Shown in pieces: positions 1-8,361 of a stretch of 64,000 nucleotides of DNA. Every line of letters begins with the position of its first letter. The first letter of the stretch is position 1. The notes under the pieces were generated by a model. The model was not told the DNA's origin, did no database searches, and saw only the letters and a list, made by a program, of their open reading frames with translations. This stretch comes from Vagococcus sp. CY52-2 (lineage in GTDB: Bacteria > Bacillota > Bacilli > Lactobacillales > Vagococcaceae). Position numbers and translations under genes: made by a program. The DNA is taken from assembly GCF_022655055.1 (NCBI RefSeq), contig NZ_CP093384.1, forward strand, positions 248,001 through 312,000, written 5' to 3'.

Positions 1-2
1 CT

Positions 3-83
3 ATGGTGAAGGCCTCTTTTTTGAAGAAAATACCTACTGAAAAAACGAATCAATCTATTATAAAAGTAATGGATAAAAAATGA
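3..83 (+). CDS. possible 3' end of a gene cut by the window edge
   Basis: A reading frame is open from the window edge to a TGA at 81-83 and would end in a basic tail (...KVMDKK). No family can be recognised from so few residues. A second frame is also open from the edge but stops at 38-40. The longer frame is followed by a ribosome binding site (GAGGGGGA) for the next small frame, which fits the end of an operon that finishes at the terminator at 197-230. This is weak evidence. Confidence 0.25.
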   Translation: MVKASFLKKIPTEKTNQSIIKVMDKK

Positions 84-93
84 GGGGGATTTT

Positions 94-197
94 ATGAGAC
101 AAGGAAGAAGTAGCAGAGTAAAAAAACAAAAAATATATCCAATATTTTGGAAATGGTATTAGGTTTAATCACACCTATCATTGCATTTTGGAAATAA
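94..197 (+). CDS. small basic/hydrophobic ORF, possibly frameshifted
   Basis: An ATG at 94 lies 5-10 bases after GAGGGGGA. In frame it reads MRQGRSSRVKKQKIYPIFW and stops at 160-162 (22 aa). One extra A in the A-rich run at about 124-136 would join it to a hydrophobic end (MVLGLITPIIAFWK) stopping at 195-197, giving a 34-residue protein with an Arg/Lys head and one membrane segment. I cannot tell whether the short form is real, the gene is broken, or a base is missing from the assembly. Family not recognised. Confidence 0.3.
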
Positions 198-230
198 AAA
201 CCCCTCTCAATAAATTTGAGAGGAGTTTTT
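197..230. terminator. bidirectional intrinsic terminator
   Basis: The stem CCTCTCAA / TTTGAGAGG with loop TAAA is flanked by A-run and T-run. It can end the rightward transcript from the window edge and the leftward budA transcript. Confidence 0.85.
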
Positions 231-232
231 CA

Positions 233-943
233 TTATTCAACTTGTTTAATGACAGTATCTAATTTATTGATATCACTTAAATCGGCATGAATAAAGTCAG
301 AATTATCAATGGGGTTACTTTGTAAAAATGAACGGAAGATTTGAGTATAAGCTATAACATGATCAATTTCTGCTGCTAAGACATGTCCACCTATAGATAA
401 GTTATCAGCTAAGAAATGACTATGAAAGCCAGCAACAGTAACCCCTTGATATAGCATTGGAGAATAATAACTGATAAGTGTCCCTGTCACATTTTTGGCT
501 GTAAATTCAACTTGATTTTCTCCTACTTTTTCTAAGTTAGGATAGGGTTTAACTGATTTTTTTGCTGAACGAGTTGTAATCTGTTTAAAGTTACCATGAA
601 GTTTAACTGAAAAGAATAGGTTATTTCCTGAAATAAGTTGTTTAATATCATTTAGACAAGTTGTTAAATCGACATCGTGTACATCGGTTAGTAATTGATA
701 GTGATCAAAGTGTGTATCTGCAAAAGTAATGTTAAAGGAGTCATTAAGAATTTCGGTTTCCCCGTAATGATTAATTTTATACCCAACCCCATCAATTATA
801 ATTAGTTCACCATCGATACCTTCACCAGTTCCAATTCCTGTATTACCATGAGAAAGTAATTCTTTTAAGGTAATTGATCCATCTAAAAGTCCTTCACTTA
901 AAAGTTGCATGGTCCCTTGTTGAAAAAGACTATTATGAGACAT
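233..943 (-). CDS. budA: alpha-acetolactate decarboxylase
   Basis: This 236-residue protein matches the acetolactate decarboxylase family over its full length. The family converts alpha-acetolactate to acetoin in the cytoplasm, diverting pyruvate to a neutral end product. The N-terminal half has the GxGTGEGIDGELIIIDG region; the C-terminal half has GFHSHFLAD followed by GGHVL, which supplies the three zinc-binding histidines of the family. No acetolactate synthase gene lies next to it, so the substrate must come from alsS or ilvBN elsewhere. It is transcribed alone and ends at the bidirectional hairpin at 197-230. The gene could equally be called alsD or aldC. Confidence 0.95.
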   Translation of the reverse strand: MSHNSLFQQGTMQLLSEGLLDGSITLKELLSHGNTGIGTGEGIDGELIIIDGVGYKINHYGETEILNDSFNITFADTHFDHYQLLTDVHDVDLTTCLNDIKQLISGNNLFFSVKLHGNFKQITTRSAKKSVKPYPNLEKVGENQVEFTAKNVTGTLISYYSPMLYQGVTVAGFHSHFLADNLSIGGHVLAAEIDHVIAYTQIFRSFLQSNPIDNSDFIHADLSDINKLDTVIKQVE

Positions 944-1032
944 GATGTATCCTTCTTTCCATTTTTATTAGTGCTTTTTATCTTATCATTACGCAGAAAG
1001 ATATCAAGAAGATGATCTTTTCTCAGCATTTA

Positions 1033-1252
1033 TTATTTGTAGTGCAAATAATCTATTATTAATCCAACAATAGAAAAAGTAATAAAAAAGAGAGGGATAA
1101 TAATTAAAGGTGTTTTTAATAACAATATCTTATCAAGAAACTCATTCATTACACCTTGATTCAATAATAAGAAACTCAGATAGCTGAGCGAAGGTAAGAT
1201 AAATAGCATAATTAATCTAGTTGCTAGACTGATTAGATAGTATTTTTTTCAT
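1033..1252 (-). pseudogene. frameshifted small two-helix membrane protein
   Basis: On the minus strand an ATG at 1252 follows GAGGATAAAAG, but its frame stops after 11 codons. Removing one A from the seven-A run at about 1242-1248 joins it to a 73-codon frame reading MKKYYLISLATRLI... to a TAA at 1033-1035. The joined protein has two hydrophobic segments separated by a short charged loop (NEFLDK) and ends DYLHYK. It therefore looks like an intact small membrane protein with a single-base slip, either a recent pseudogene, phase variation or a consensus error. Family not recognised. The rest of 944-1355 holds only the budA leader side and the dps terminator. Confidence 0.55.
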
Positions 1253-1308
1253 CTTTTATCCTCTTTTTTTATCATAATACATTAAGGAGAATAACTGGTC
1301 TAATAAAA

Positions 1309-1338
1309 GAAAAAAACAGAACAAAAACCTGTTCTGTT
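1309..1338 (-). terminator. terminator of dps
   Basis: On the minus strand AACAGAACA and TGTTCTGTT form a stem closed by a short loop and followed by a run of U. It sits directly after the dps stop codon. Confidence 0.8.
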
Positions 1339-1355
1339 TTATTATAAGTAGTTGT

Positions 1356-1817
1356 TTAAATTCCAGGAGCTTCATTAAGAGTTGCTTGTAGCATCCATAC
1401 TTTTTTCTCAAGATCTGTCTTAAATGAAATAAAGATGTCTTGAGTTCCTAGGTCGCCTTCTTTTTCGCTCACTTCAATTCCTTTTTCATAAACACCGATT
1501 AGATATTTATAACCAGCGACTAAGTTTTTTAAGCGTTCAGGAATTGGTTTAGTATAGTTTCCCTTTTCATCTTTAATACCAGTGTTGTCAATAAATTCTT
1601 GCAAGGTAGAGTAAGGCTCGCCACCTAAAGTAATTAAGCGTTCAGAAATAACATCTAGCTGATCGTTTATTTCATCCATATACTCATCCATTAATGGGTG
1701 TAATGATAAAAATTCTGGTCCTCTCATATACCAATGCGTTTGATGAATAACCACCGAAAACTGACTTAAATCTGCTACTAATTGATTCAACGTACGTTTA
1801 GTTTCTTCTAATTTCAT
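1356..1817 (-). CDS. dps: Dps-family ferritin-like DNA-protecting protein
   Basis: The protein is 153 residues when started at the ATG at 1817, which follows a strong GGAGGGTG; an upstream in-frame ATG would add ten residues but has no ribosome binding site. It matches Dps/miniferritins: HQTHWYMRGPEF carries the ferroxidase His and Trp of helix A, and HPLMDEYMDEI the acidic half of the inter-subunit site. Dps dodecamers oxidise and store iron and protect DNA from peroxide. The gene is monocistronic, with its own terminator. PerR control is common in relatives, but I did not find a convincing Per box. Confidence 0.93.
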   Translation of the reverse strand: MKLEETKRTLNQLVADLSQFSVVIHQTHWYMRGPEFLSLHPLMDEYMDEINDQLDVISERLITLGGEPYSTLQEFIDNTGIKDEKGNYTKPIPERLKNLVAGYKYLIGVYEKGIEVSEKEGDLGTQDIFISFKTDLEKKVWMLQATLNEAPGI

Positions 1818-1974
1818 ATATATCACCCTCCTAACTATATGATACAACTAAAGAAGAAAAATTACCAAAAATTTGAATACCCTTTATTGTTTTATCAAAC
1901 AATTAATGAAGTCATGGTAAGTCTTATATTTTATTGCTTCTTCTAATTTATTTTTATCAGAGAAAAACCAATAA

Positions 1975-2003
1975 TTGACAATTATCTCGTCATGTAAGAT
2001 AAT
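1975..2003 (+). promoter_or_regulatory. promoter of the first fluoride unit
   Basis: TTGACA at 1975-1980 and GATAAT at 1998-2003 are separated by 17 bases, a near-consensus housekeeping promoter. The start of transcription would fall about ten bases before the fluoride aptamer. Confidence 0.8.
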
Positions 2004-2017
2004 TTAATTAACTTAAT

Positions 2018-2089
2018 ACGAGGGAATGAATGTCTCCCACAGTTCGTTATAGATACTGAAACCGCAAGAAATGCTAATGACTTCTACAT
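2018..2089 (+). ncRNA. fluoride riboswitch (crcB motif) 1
   Basis: The RNA contains the conserved halves of the crcB motif: GGGAATGAATGTCTCCC at 2022-2038 (the GGnGAUG...CC stem) and, after an inserted hairpin, AAACCGC...GCTAATGACTTCTAC ending near 2087, which matches the 3' conserved block. It lies between a consensus promoter and a CLC gene whose closest functional class is the fluoride exporters, the classic genomic setting. The 3' block overlaps the terminator stem at 2076-2121, so ligand binding would block termination and switch expression on. Confidence 0.9.
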
Positions 2090-2121
2090 ATCCTATTTAG
2101 GTGTGTAGGAGTCATTTTTTT
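2076..2121 (+). terminator. riboswitch expression-platform terminator
   Basis: AATGACTTCTACA pairs with TGTAGGAGTCATT and is followed by seven T. Its 5' arm is the conserved end of the fluoride aptamer, which is the expected on-switch layout. The clc ribosome binding site AGGAGG starts two bases after the T-run. Confidence 0.85.
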
Positions 2122-2132
2122 AGGAGGAAAAA

Positions 2133-3323
2133 ATGAAGGAGTTAATTAAAAGACAAACCATTTTAATAATTAGTAGTGTTGTTATTGGGTTAATAGTTGG
2201 TGGATTAGATACTTTTTTTGGTAAAATATTGATTTGGGTATCCACTATTAGGGTGGAATATTTCTATCAGCTTATACCATTTTTAGCCTTTTCTGGTATG
2301 ATTTTTATGCATTTATTTATGAAGTATGGCAAAGAAAGTTATAAAGGTATGTCTCTTGTTTTTGAAGCAGGGCATGAAACAAGACAGGAGATTACATTGA
2401 GATTGATTCCTTTTGTTATGGTTGGAACATGGATGACGCATCTATTTGGTGGAAGTGCTGGTAGAGAAGGTGTCGCTGTTCAACTTGGATCAACAGTGTC
2501 AAGTTGGTTTGGGCGACTCATAAAACAAGAGGAGTTAACAAGTCATTTTATCATTATCGGGATTGCAGCAGGTTTTGCTGGATTATTTGAAACCCCTATT
2601 GCGGCGACTTTTTTTGCGTTGGAAGTTTTAGTAGTAGGAACATTACGTCATGATGTACTATTTCCTACGTTGATTGGGGCTTTTGTAGCAAGTCAGACAT
2701 CAAAACAATTAGGATTGGAAAAATTTCAGGTTCTATTAACGACAAAATTAGACATTGATTTATCGTTGTTTATTACTTTAGTTTTATTAGGAGTATTATT
2801 TGGGTTAACTGGTCGATTATTTGTCGGACTTGTAGAGTATACTAAAGGGTATTTGAGCAAATTAATTAAAAATCCCGTTATTAAAATAGGAATAGGTGGG
2901 GTAATTTTAAGCGTATTATTGATGCTATTGGGACAAGGTAGATACTCTGGCTTAGGAACAAATCTTATCGAGATGTCATTTACTAACCAATCAGTTCATT
3001 ATTATGATTGGTTATTAAAATTATTATTGACTGTGTTAACCTTATCAGTCGGATTTCTAGGCGGAGAAGTCACACCATTATTTTCTATTGGGGCGACATT
3101 AGGTGTTGTCTTGGGTCAATTAATTGGGTTACCAATAGAACTGACCGCAGCATTGGGATATGCGAGTGTTTTTGGTAGTGCAACGAACACCCTTTTTGCG
3201 CCTATTTTTATTGGAGGAGAAGTATTTGGTTTTAGTTATTTACCTTTCTTTGTTATTGTCTGTGTGACATCATTTGTATCTGCAAAAGGAAAGAGCATCT
3301 ACCCCTTACAAAAATACAATTAA
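2133..3323 (+). CDS. CLC-type fluoride/proton antiporter 1
   Basis: This 396-residue membrane protein belongs to the CLC family and, from its signature loops, to the fluoride-exporting CLC-F branch. GGSAGREGVAVQ carries the gating Glu in GREGV rather than the GREGP of chloride CLCs, and GGEVTPLFSIG replaces the GxFxP selectivity motif, as in the characterised Enterococcus casseliflavus CLC-F. GLFETPIAATFFALE is the other conserved helix. It expels cytoplasmic fluoride in exchange for protons. The fluoride riboswitch directly upstream supports the substrate. It appears to be a single-gene unit. A paralogue at 53607 has the same organisation. Confidence 0.93.
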   Translation: MKELIKRQTILIISSVVIGLIVGGLDTFFGKILIWVSTIRVEYFYQLIPFLAFSGMIFMHLFMKYGKESYKGMSLVFEAGHETRQEITLRLIPFVMVGTWMTHLFGGSAGREGVAVQLGSTVSSWFGRLIKQEELTSHFIIIGIAAGFAGLFETPIAATFFALEVLVVGTLRHDVLFPTLIGAFVASQTSKQLGLEKFQVLLTTKLDIDLSLFITLVLLGVLFGLTGRLFVGLVEYTKGYLSKLIKNPVIKIGIGGVILSVLLMLLGQGRYSGLGTNLIEMSFTNQSVHYYDWLLKLLLTVLTLSVGFLGGEVTPLFSIGATLGVVLGQLIGLPIELTAALGYASVFGSATNTLFAPIFIGGEVFGFSYLPFFVIVCVTSFVSAKGKSIYPLQKYN

Positions 3324-3413
3324 GAAAGTTATTAAAAAATGTGAGACAGACCTCTATTTTTTAATGTATAATATTTATATGGTTGTTGATTAATTTATCA
3401 TAGGAGATATATC

Positions 3414-4703
3414 ATGAATAAAAAATGGAAAAAAATATTATTACTATGTGGCATGTTGGTGAGTGTTACAGCTTGTGGGAAGAGTGATAACTTTGATCAA
3501 TCAATGCAAAAGACAAAAGAAGCGATTGTTGAGAAAAAATTTGAACAAGCTGAAGGATTTGTAGAAATGGCTTTGGAAAGTAAACCAAAAGATGAAGAAG
3601 CAAAAAACTATCAAAGTCAATTAAAACGTTACATTAATGCGCTGGATAAAAAAGAAAAGAAAAAATACGACGAAGCCAAGGCTAGTTTAGATGCTGTTAT
3701 AAAAATTGAACATGGCTCTGATAAATTAGTAGAGTATGCCAAAAAAGAAAAAACAGAAATATCTCAGATGAAAAAAGAAGCCGAAAAAGATGACAGTAAA
3801 AAAGAAGAAAAAACAACGGAGAGTTCGGATAAAAAAGAAGCAGCATCAAATACTGTATGGAATGATAGTAAAAGAGATAGTCTAAGAGGATTTATGGCAC
3901 AATTCAGTAATAAAATGGGACAAGATTACAAAGAATATAGCAAAACAAGTAGTGTTGATTTATATGGTGTCAATGTTCCAGGAGATATCTTTAGTGGTGA
4001 GTGGACTATGGCAATCAACAATCAACCAGTAAAAGTTGAATGGTCAGAAACGGGAGAAGGTAGCTTACCTTATCAATTAGTGGCTGTTTATTCAGATGCT
4101 GATACACAGCCTTATTTACAAAAACATGTGTATTTCTTTATTATTGAAAACGGGCAACCAAAAGTTTATGTGACACAACAAAATCAAGGAAATAATGAAA
4201 ATTACCTTCACTTTAGTGAAACACAAAACACTGATATTAAGGCTGGATTTAGTCAGATTGTAGGTGGAGATGTAGCACAGTCAACTCAATCAACATCAAC
4301 AAGTTATGAAAACAATAAATTATTAGCAGCCAAAGTATTGATAAAAATGACTAACTTAACCGAGTCAAATGTGAGTAGCTTACTAAATTCAACCACAACT
4401 TACAGTTTATATCCAAATAAATCTTTACAAATCTGGGAAACGGGTGTTTATTTACCGGAAGATGTAACAGTTATTTCAGGAAACCCTCTAGCGGCAGGGA
4501 TGTTTACATACCATAATAATGAAGATGGCACAGTGACTTTATATCCTGTTCCTAGTCATTATCAAGATAAAGAATGGGACGATCCTGTAAAAGGAAAAGA
4601 ACTTGCCAATAAGGTAATTTCAGATGCGTCAGTTATTAACATTAAAGATGTTTCAGATGACTTAGCCAATAAGCTTATTCCAATCATTGAGAATGATATA
4701 TAG
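3414..4703 (+). CDS. DUF4767-domain surface lipoprotein
   Basis: The 429-residue protein starts with a lipoprotein signal peptide whose lipobox is VTAC (Cys21). Residues 25-120 are a helical, charge-rich region resembling a TPR-like repeat stretch, followed by a Lys/Glu linker to about residue 145. From WNDSKRDSLRGFMAQF onwards it matches DUF4767, a domain of unknown role found in secreted Lactobacillales proteins. It should be anchored on the outer face of the membrane. A promoter GAGACA-18-TATAAT (3343-3372) precedes it. Nothing in the sequence points to a specific substrate. Confidence 0.85.
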   Translation: MNKKWKKILLLCGMLVSVTACGKSDNFDQSMQKTKEAIVEKKFEQAEGFVEMALESKPKDEEAKNYQSQLKRYINALDKKEKKKYDEAKASLDAVIKIEHGSDKLVEYAKKEKTEISQMKKEAEKDDSKKEEKTTESSDKKEAASNTVWNDSKRDSLRGFMAQFSNKMGQDYKEYSKTSSVDLYGVNVPGDIFSGEWTMAINNQPVKVEWSETGEGSLPYQLVAVYSDADTQPYLQKHVYFFIIENGQPKVYVTQQNQGNNENYLHFSETQNTDIKAGFSQIVGGDVAQSTQSTSTSYENNKLLAAKVLIKMTNLTESNVSSLLNSTTTYSLYPNKSLQIWETGVYLPEDVTVISGNPLAAGMFTYHNNEDGTVTLYPVPSHYQDKEWDDPVKGKELANKVISDASVINIKDVSDDLANKLIPIIENDI

Positions 4704-4724
4704 GTTTTAATAATAGTTATATTT

Positions 4725-4753
4725 TTGGTAAAATGAGTAAAGTATGTTATGAT
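4725..4753 (+). promoter_or_regulatory. promoter of an unassigned short transcript
   Basis: TTGGTA at 4725-4730 and TATGAT at 4748-4753 are spaced by 17 bases. There is no annotated gene downstream on this strand before the hairpin at 4941-4975, so it would drive a transcript of about 215 bases. Confidence 0.5.
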
Positions 4754-4800
4754 GTATGTAATATGAAAAATATTTATTAAGCGAAATTTGGAATATTTTA

Positions 4801-4884
4801 ATGAAATTTATTCAAACTGGCGTAGCTATAGGGCTACAAGGATGCAATAGAGGTTCGGGATTGTGTCGTTTAAATGAGAAGTAA
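4801..4884 (+). other. candidate 27-residue peptide or structured RNA
   Basis: Between the promoter at 4725-4753 and the perfect hairpin at 4941-4975 the RNA can form several local stems (GTAGC/GCTAC at 4822-4837, CAAT/ATTG, GTTTA/TAAAC). The same stretch holds an ATG frame of 27 codons reading MKFIQTGVAIGLQGCNR and ending GSGLCRLNEK, with two Cys and five Gly. It has no good Shine-Dalgarno sequence, only GGAATA. I cannot decide between a small regulatory RNA with stacked hairpins and a small secreted or modified peptide. It does not match a riboswitch class that I can name. Confidence 0.35.
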
Positions 4885-4940
4885 ACCTAAATGTAGTAAA
4901 TAGTCACTCACAACTTTAAAACTTAAATATTGATTAGTTA

Positions 4941-4975
4941 GATAGCCTGTTTTCCTATAAGGAAAACAGGCTATC
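4941..4975. terminator. perfect 16-bp hairpin, probable terminator
   Basis: GATAGCCTGTTTTCCT and its exact complement flank a three-base loop. The tail is only moderately T-rich (CGTTCATTT), so termination efficiency is uncertain. It separates the short transcript from the convergent small gene at 4982-5227. Confidence 0.6.
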
Positions 4976-4981
4976 GTTCAT

Positions 4982-5227
4982 TTAATTTGTGTAACCTTGA
5001 CTAAACATAAATAAAATAGATTCTTCTGTTTTATAATCTGTAGTACCAAACATATCCATAATTTGCTCATTTGATAAGTCATTTGAAGTTAATATAGATT
5101 CTTTATCATTAGTTTTTAAACTAGAAACAATACCTTCTTGATGCCACATATAAGAAATTCTCTCGGTTCTATCTTGATAAAAAGAAAAGTTATTTTTATC
5201 ATTATATTGAACAGTGTATATTAGCAT
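4982..5227 (-). CDS. hypothetical small acidic protein
   Basis: An 81-residue frame starts MLIYTVQYNDKNNFSF and ends FSQGYTN. It has no signal peptide, membrane segment or recognisable motif; the composition (Asp/Glu/Asn-rich with spread hydrophobics) looks like a folded cytosolic protein. No strong ribosome binding site precedes the ATG, which is the main reason for doubt. It converges with the short transcript to its left. The 295 bases upstream (5228-5522) are very AT-rich and hold nothing I can assign, apart from a minus-strand hydrophobic stretch near 5330-5400 with no start codon. Confidence 0.5.
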   Translation of the reverse strand: MLIYTVQYNDKNNFSFYQDRTERISYMWHQEGIVSSLKTNDKESILTSNDLSNEQIMDMFGTTDYKTEESILFMFSQGYTN

Positions 5228-5522
5228 TACTTTTTTAACTTTGTTATTTTTTACAAAAAGTATTATTTCGATTTGTCCGTCAAATTTTTTAATTGGTTAT
5301 GAAAAAACTATTTTTTTGCTCTATTTATAATAAAATGAGTAAAACTATTGCAATTAAAATTACTCTATATTTTGATAATCCATCTATAGACTCTACATAC
5401 TTTTAGTTATTTTATCATACTATACAAATATTATTATTTAAGTATAAAGTGAAGATAAAATAACCATAACCTATTAAATTTATATTAATTAATATGTATA
5501 AAAATAGTGTGTATTAACATTA

Positions 5523-5894
5523 TTACTTATTTTTTACCATCAGCGTGCATCTTCCCACGCTGACTTTTTGTTGCTTTTGATTAGTGATTTCAGCTTGCCA
5601 AACTTGTGTTGTTTTTCCAATATGATCAGGGACGGCTACAACCGTTAACGTATCACCTTTGACGGCACTTTTAAGATGATTGACTTGAATATCAAGTCCA
5701 ACAGCAACTTGCTTGGTTGTATCTATTGACTCATTTGATCCAATACTTGTTGCTGTTTCAATCAAAACAGCATTCATCCCACCGTGCATTAAGCCAAAAG
5801 GTTGTAAGTGTTTCACATCAACTACCATAGTTAAGATGACCTTTTCTTTTAAAACGTCTTCGATTTTAATGTCTAAATAATCTAAAGCATTCAC
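5523..5894 (-). CDS. menI: hotdog-fold thioesterase, probable DHNA-CoA thioesterase
   Basis: This 123-residue PaaI/YdiI-type hotdog protein has the diagnostic HGGMNAVLIETA segment (helix with the catalytic acidic residue) and the usual length for the family. Divergent transcription from menB, and the lack of another thioesterase in the cluster, suggest that it hydrolyses 1,4-dihydroxy-2-naphthoyl-CoA to DHNA, the step between MenB and MenA. The fold alone would also fit other aryl- or acyl-CoA thioesterases, so the substrate is inferred from position. The shared upstream region with menB is 146 bases and contains TATAAT at 6001-6006 for the menB side. Confidence 0.82.
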   Translation of the reverse strand: MNALDYLDIKIEDVLKEKVILTMVVDVKHLQPFGLMHGGMNAVLIETATSIGSNESIDTTKQVAVGLDIQVNHLKSAVKGDTLTVVAVPDHIGKTTQVWQAEITNQKQQKVSVGRCTLMVKNK

Positions 5895-6040
5895 TTGTGA
5901 TCAGTCCTTTGATTTAGTAGATAGATTATAACATTGCGAAGTATTTTATAAAAGTTTATTAGTAATAAGCATCAATTCTACTATTTCAGATAAGATTGTG
6001 TATAATTGATGAGTAGAAAATTAAGGGGGAACTTTATAAA

Positions 6041-6856
6041 ATGTATGATTGGAAAACAATTAAAGAATATGATGAAATTTTATTCACACAACATGGGAAA
6101 ATAGCTAAAATTAGTATTAACCGTCCGCAGGTACATAATGCCTTTACACCTAAAACAGTGTTTGAATTAATAGATGCATTTACAATTAGCCGTGATATGA
6201 CAGATATTGGGGTGATTATTTTAACGGGAGAAGGTGAGTTAGCCTTTTGTTCTGGTGGTGATCAAAAAGTACGTGGACATGGTGGATATGTTGGAGAAGA
6301 CCAAATCCCTCGTTTAAATGTTTTAGATTTACAACGATTAATTCGCGTCATTCCAAAACCGGTTATTGCAATGGTTAAAGGTTGGTCCATTGGTGGCGGA
6401 AATGTGTTGCAATTAGTGTGTGATTTAACAATCGCTGCTGATAATGCCATGTTTGGTCAAACAGGACCAAACGTCGGAAGTTTTGATGGTGGTTATGGGT
6501 CAGGTTATTTAGCACGTGTGGTTGGTCATAAGAAAGCTAAAGAAGTTTGGTTTATGACAAAACAATACACAGCTGAAGAAGCTCTTGAAATGGGTTGGAT
6601 TAACACAGTTGCACCTTTAGATAAAGTCGAAGAAGTGACGATGGAATGGGCTGAAGAATTACTAACTAAAAGTCCAATTGCGCTACGTATGATTAAAGCG
6701 GCAATGAATGCAGATACAGATGGCTTAGCTGGTATTCAACAATTAGCAGGAGATGCGACCCTTTTATATTACACAATGGACGAAGCCAAAGAAGGCCGCG
6801 ATTCGTTTAAGGAAAAACGTGATCCTGACTTTGATCAATTTCCAAAATTCCCATAA
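6041..6856 (+). CDS. menB: 1,4-dihydroxy-2-naphthoyl-CoA synthase
   Basis: The 271-residue crotonase-fold protein closes the second ring of the naphthoquinone from O-succinylbenzoyl-CoA. MenB-specific features are visible: [15 protein letters not shown], with the flexible active-site loop, [21 protein letters not shown] for the oxyanion hole, and the conserved C-terminal [15 protein letters not shown]. It is the first gene of the men cluster, preceded by AAGGGGGAAC. menE follows after 13 bases, so the two are co-transcribed. Confidence 0.97.
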   Translation: MYDWKTIKEYDEILFTQHGKIAKISINRPQVHNAFTPKTVFELIDAFTISRDMTDIGVIILTGEGELAFCSGGDQKVRGHGGYVGEDQIPRLNVLDLQRLIRVIPKPVIAMVKGWSIGGGNVLQLVCDLTIAADNAMFGQTGPNVGSFDGGYGSGYLARVVGHKKAKEVWFMTKQYTAEEALEMGWINTVAPLDKVEEVTMEWAEELLTKSPIALRMIKAAMNADTDGLAGIQQLAGDATLLYYTMDEAKEGRDSFKEKRDPDFDQFPKFP

Positions 6857-6869
6857 AAGAGTGAAGACA

Positions 6870-8294
6870 ATGTTACCATGGTTAACAGCACAACTAGAAA
6901 CACATCCAGACAAAATTGTGTTATATACTATTAATCAGTCTTGGACAATAGCAGAGATTGCTAGTGAAGTCGATGAAAGAGCCAAAAGAGTGATGGTGTT
7001 TTTATCACAAAATGATAAACGCGTCGCTATTTTGAGTCACAATTCAAGTGACATGTATTTTTTAATTTTAGCTTTGTGGTCATTAGGAAAAGAAATTGTC
7101 TTTTTAAATACGCATCTAACCACTCAAGAATTGTCATATCAACTGGAAGATTCTGGGGTGAAAACGATATTTGTCGCAGATGATTTAAAAGAAAAAAATT
7201 TCAATCACGTTCAGTTGATTTCTTTTTCGGATATCCATTGTCAACCACTGCTTGATTCGATTAGTTATCCAACCTTTTCAGTTGATGCAACAGCTTCTAT
7301 TATGTATACTTCAGGCACAACTGGTAAGCCTAAAGGTGTGATCCAAACGTTTCGTAATCATTTAGCAAGTAGCATAGGGACACAAAAAAATATGAACATT
7401 ACGGCTCAAGATGTTTGGGGATGTGCTGTTCCAATGTTCCATATTAGTGGTTTATCCATTGTTGTTCGTCAGTTAGTGATAGGGTGTGGAGTGTATATAC
7501 TTGAAAAATTTGATGCATCTCTTATGTCTCGTTTGTTTAAAACAGGAGACATAACCGTTTCATCAGTTGTTAATGTGATGCTCAAACAATTATTACAAGC
7601 CTATCCAAAGCAAGGATATTCTGATAAGTTTAAATGTTTACTTGTTGGTGGCGGACCTGTCTCTAAAGAGATGCTACAAGATTGTTTTAGCAAAGACATT
7701 CCAGTGATTCAGTCCTTTGGTATGACTGAAACGTGTTCACAGGTAGTGGCATTAGGATATGATGATGCCCTTCAAAAAATAGGGTCATCTGGCTTACCAT
7801 TAGATGGGATAAGTCTTGTCATTAGAAAAAATGATGAAACCTGTGAACCAATGGAAATTGGTGAAATACTATTATCTGGTCCCAATATTTCCCCAGGTTA
7901 TCTCAATAAATCGTCGTCATGGACGTCAGATGGTTACTTTAAAACTGGTGATTTAGGATATCTTGATGAGGACGGATACTTATATGTTGTCAGTCGTTTG
8001 AGTGAACTCATTATTTCGGGTGGGGAAAATATCTATCCAGCTGAAGTTGAACAATGCATAGCAAGTTTATCCGGTATAATGGAAGTCGCTGTTGTAGGAG
8101 AGAATGACGATACATGGGGTGAAGTTCCTGTAGCATATATTGTGATGGACGACACGATAGATATAGAGAAGATAAATGAAACTTGCCTTAACTTTTTAGC
8201 GAAATATAAATGCCCAAAAAAATATTATGTCGTTGAATCCTTACCACGTACAGCTAGTGGTAAAGTGGCAAAACGATTATTAGTAAATGAGTAA
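6870..8294 (+). CDS. menE: o-succinylbenzoate-CoA ligase
   Basis: I start the gene at the ATG at 6870 (474 residues), preceded by AGAGTGAAG; a longer frame would run back inside menB without support. It is an ANL-family adenylate-forming enzyme: SIMYTSGTTGKPKGV is the P-loop, SFGMTETCSQ the A5 motif, FKTGDLGYLDEDGYLYVVSR the A7-A8 hinge and PRTASGKVAKR the C-terminal catalytic Lys. It activates o-succinylbenzoate with ATP and CoA for MenB. A terminator-like hairpin follows it and separates menBE from menFDHC. Confidence 0.96.
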   Translation: MLPWLTAQLETHPDKIVLYTINQSWTIAEIASEVDERAKRVMVFLSQNDKRVAILSHNSSDMYFLILALWSLGKEIVFLNTHLTTQELSYQLEDSGVKTIFVADDLKEKNFNHVQLISFSDIHCQPLLDSISYPTFSVDATASIMYTSGTTGKPKGVIQTFRNHLASSIGTQKNMNITAQDVWGCAVPMFHISGLSIVVRQLVIGCGVYILEKFDASLMSRLFKTGDITVSSVVNVMLKQLLQAYPKQGYSDKFKCLLVGGGPVSKEMLQDCFSKDIPVIQSFGMTETCSQVVALGYDDALQKIGSSGLPLDGISLVIRKNDETCEPMEIGEILLSGPNISPGYLNKSSSWTSDGYFKTGDLGYLDEDGYLYVVSRLSELIISGGENIYPAEVEQCIASLSGIMEVAVVGENDDTWGEVPVAYIVMDDTIDIEKINETCLNFLAKYKCPKKYYVVESLPRTASGKVAKRLLVNE

Positions 8295-8337
8295 AAGAAG
8301 CGCCAACCATCTTGATAGGTATGGTTGGCTTCTTTTC
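8293..8337 (+). terminator. hairpin between menE and menF
   Basis: GAAGCGCCAACCAT pairs with ATGGTTGGCTTC (one bulged G) and is followed by TTTTC. It may end part of the menBE transcripts, so menFDHC could be expressed at a different level or from its own start. Confidence 0.7.
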
Positions 8338-8361
8338 ATTGTATTAAAGGAGTTTTAATTC

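Noticed and set aside
1884-2010. Minus-strand frame encoding about 38 residues (HDEIIVNYWFFSDKNK...)
   Set aside because: It has no start codon, overlaps the fluoride-unit promoter and stops just upstream; at most a relic.
4800-4925. Resemblance to a lysine riboswitch (ATAGAGG segment)
   Set aside because: The other conserved lysine-box blocks are absent and no lysine gene follows.
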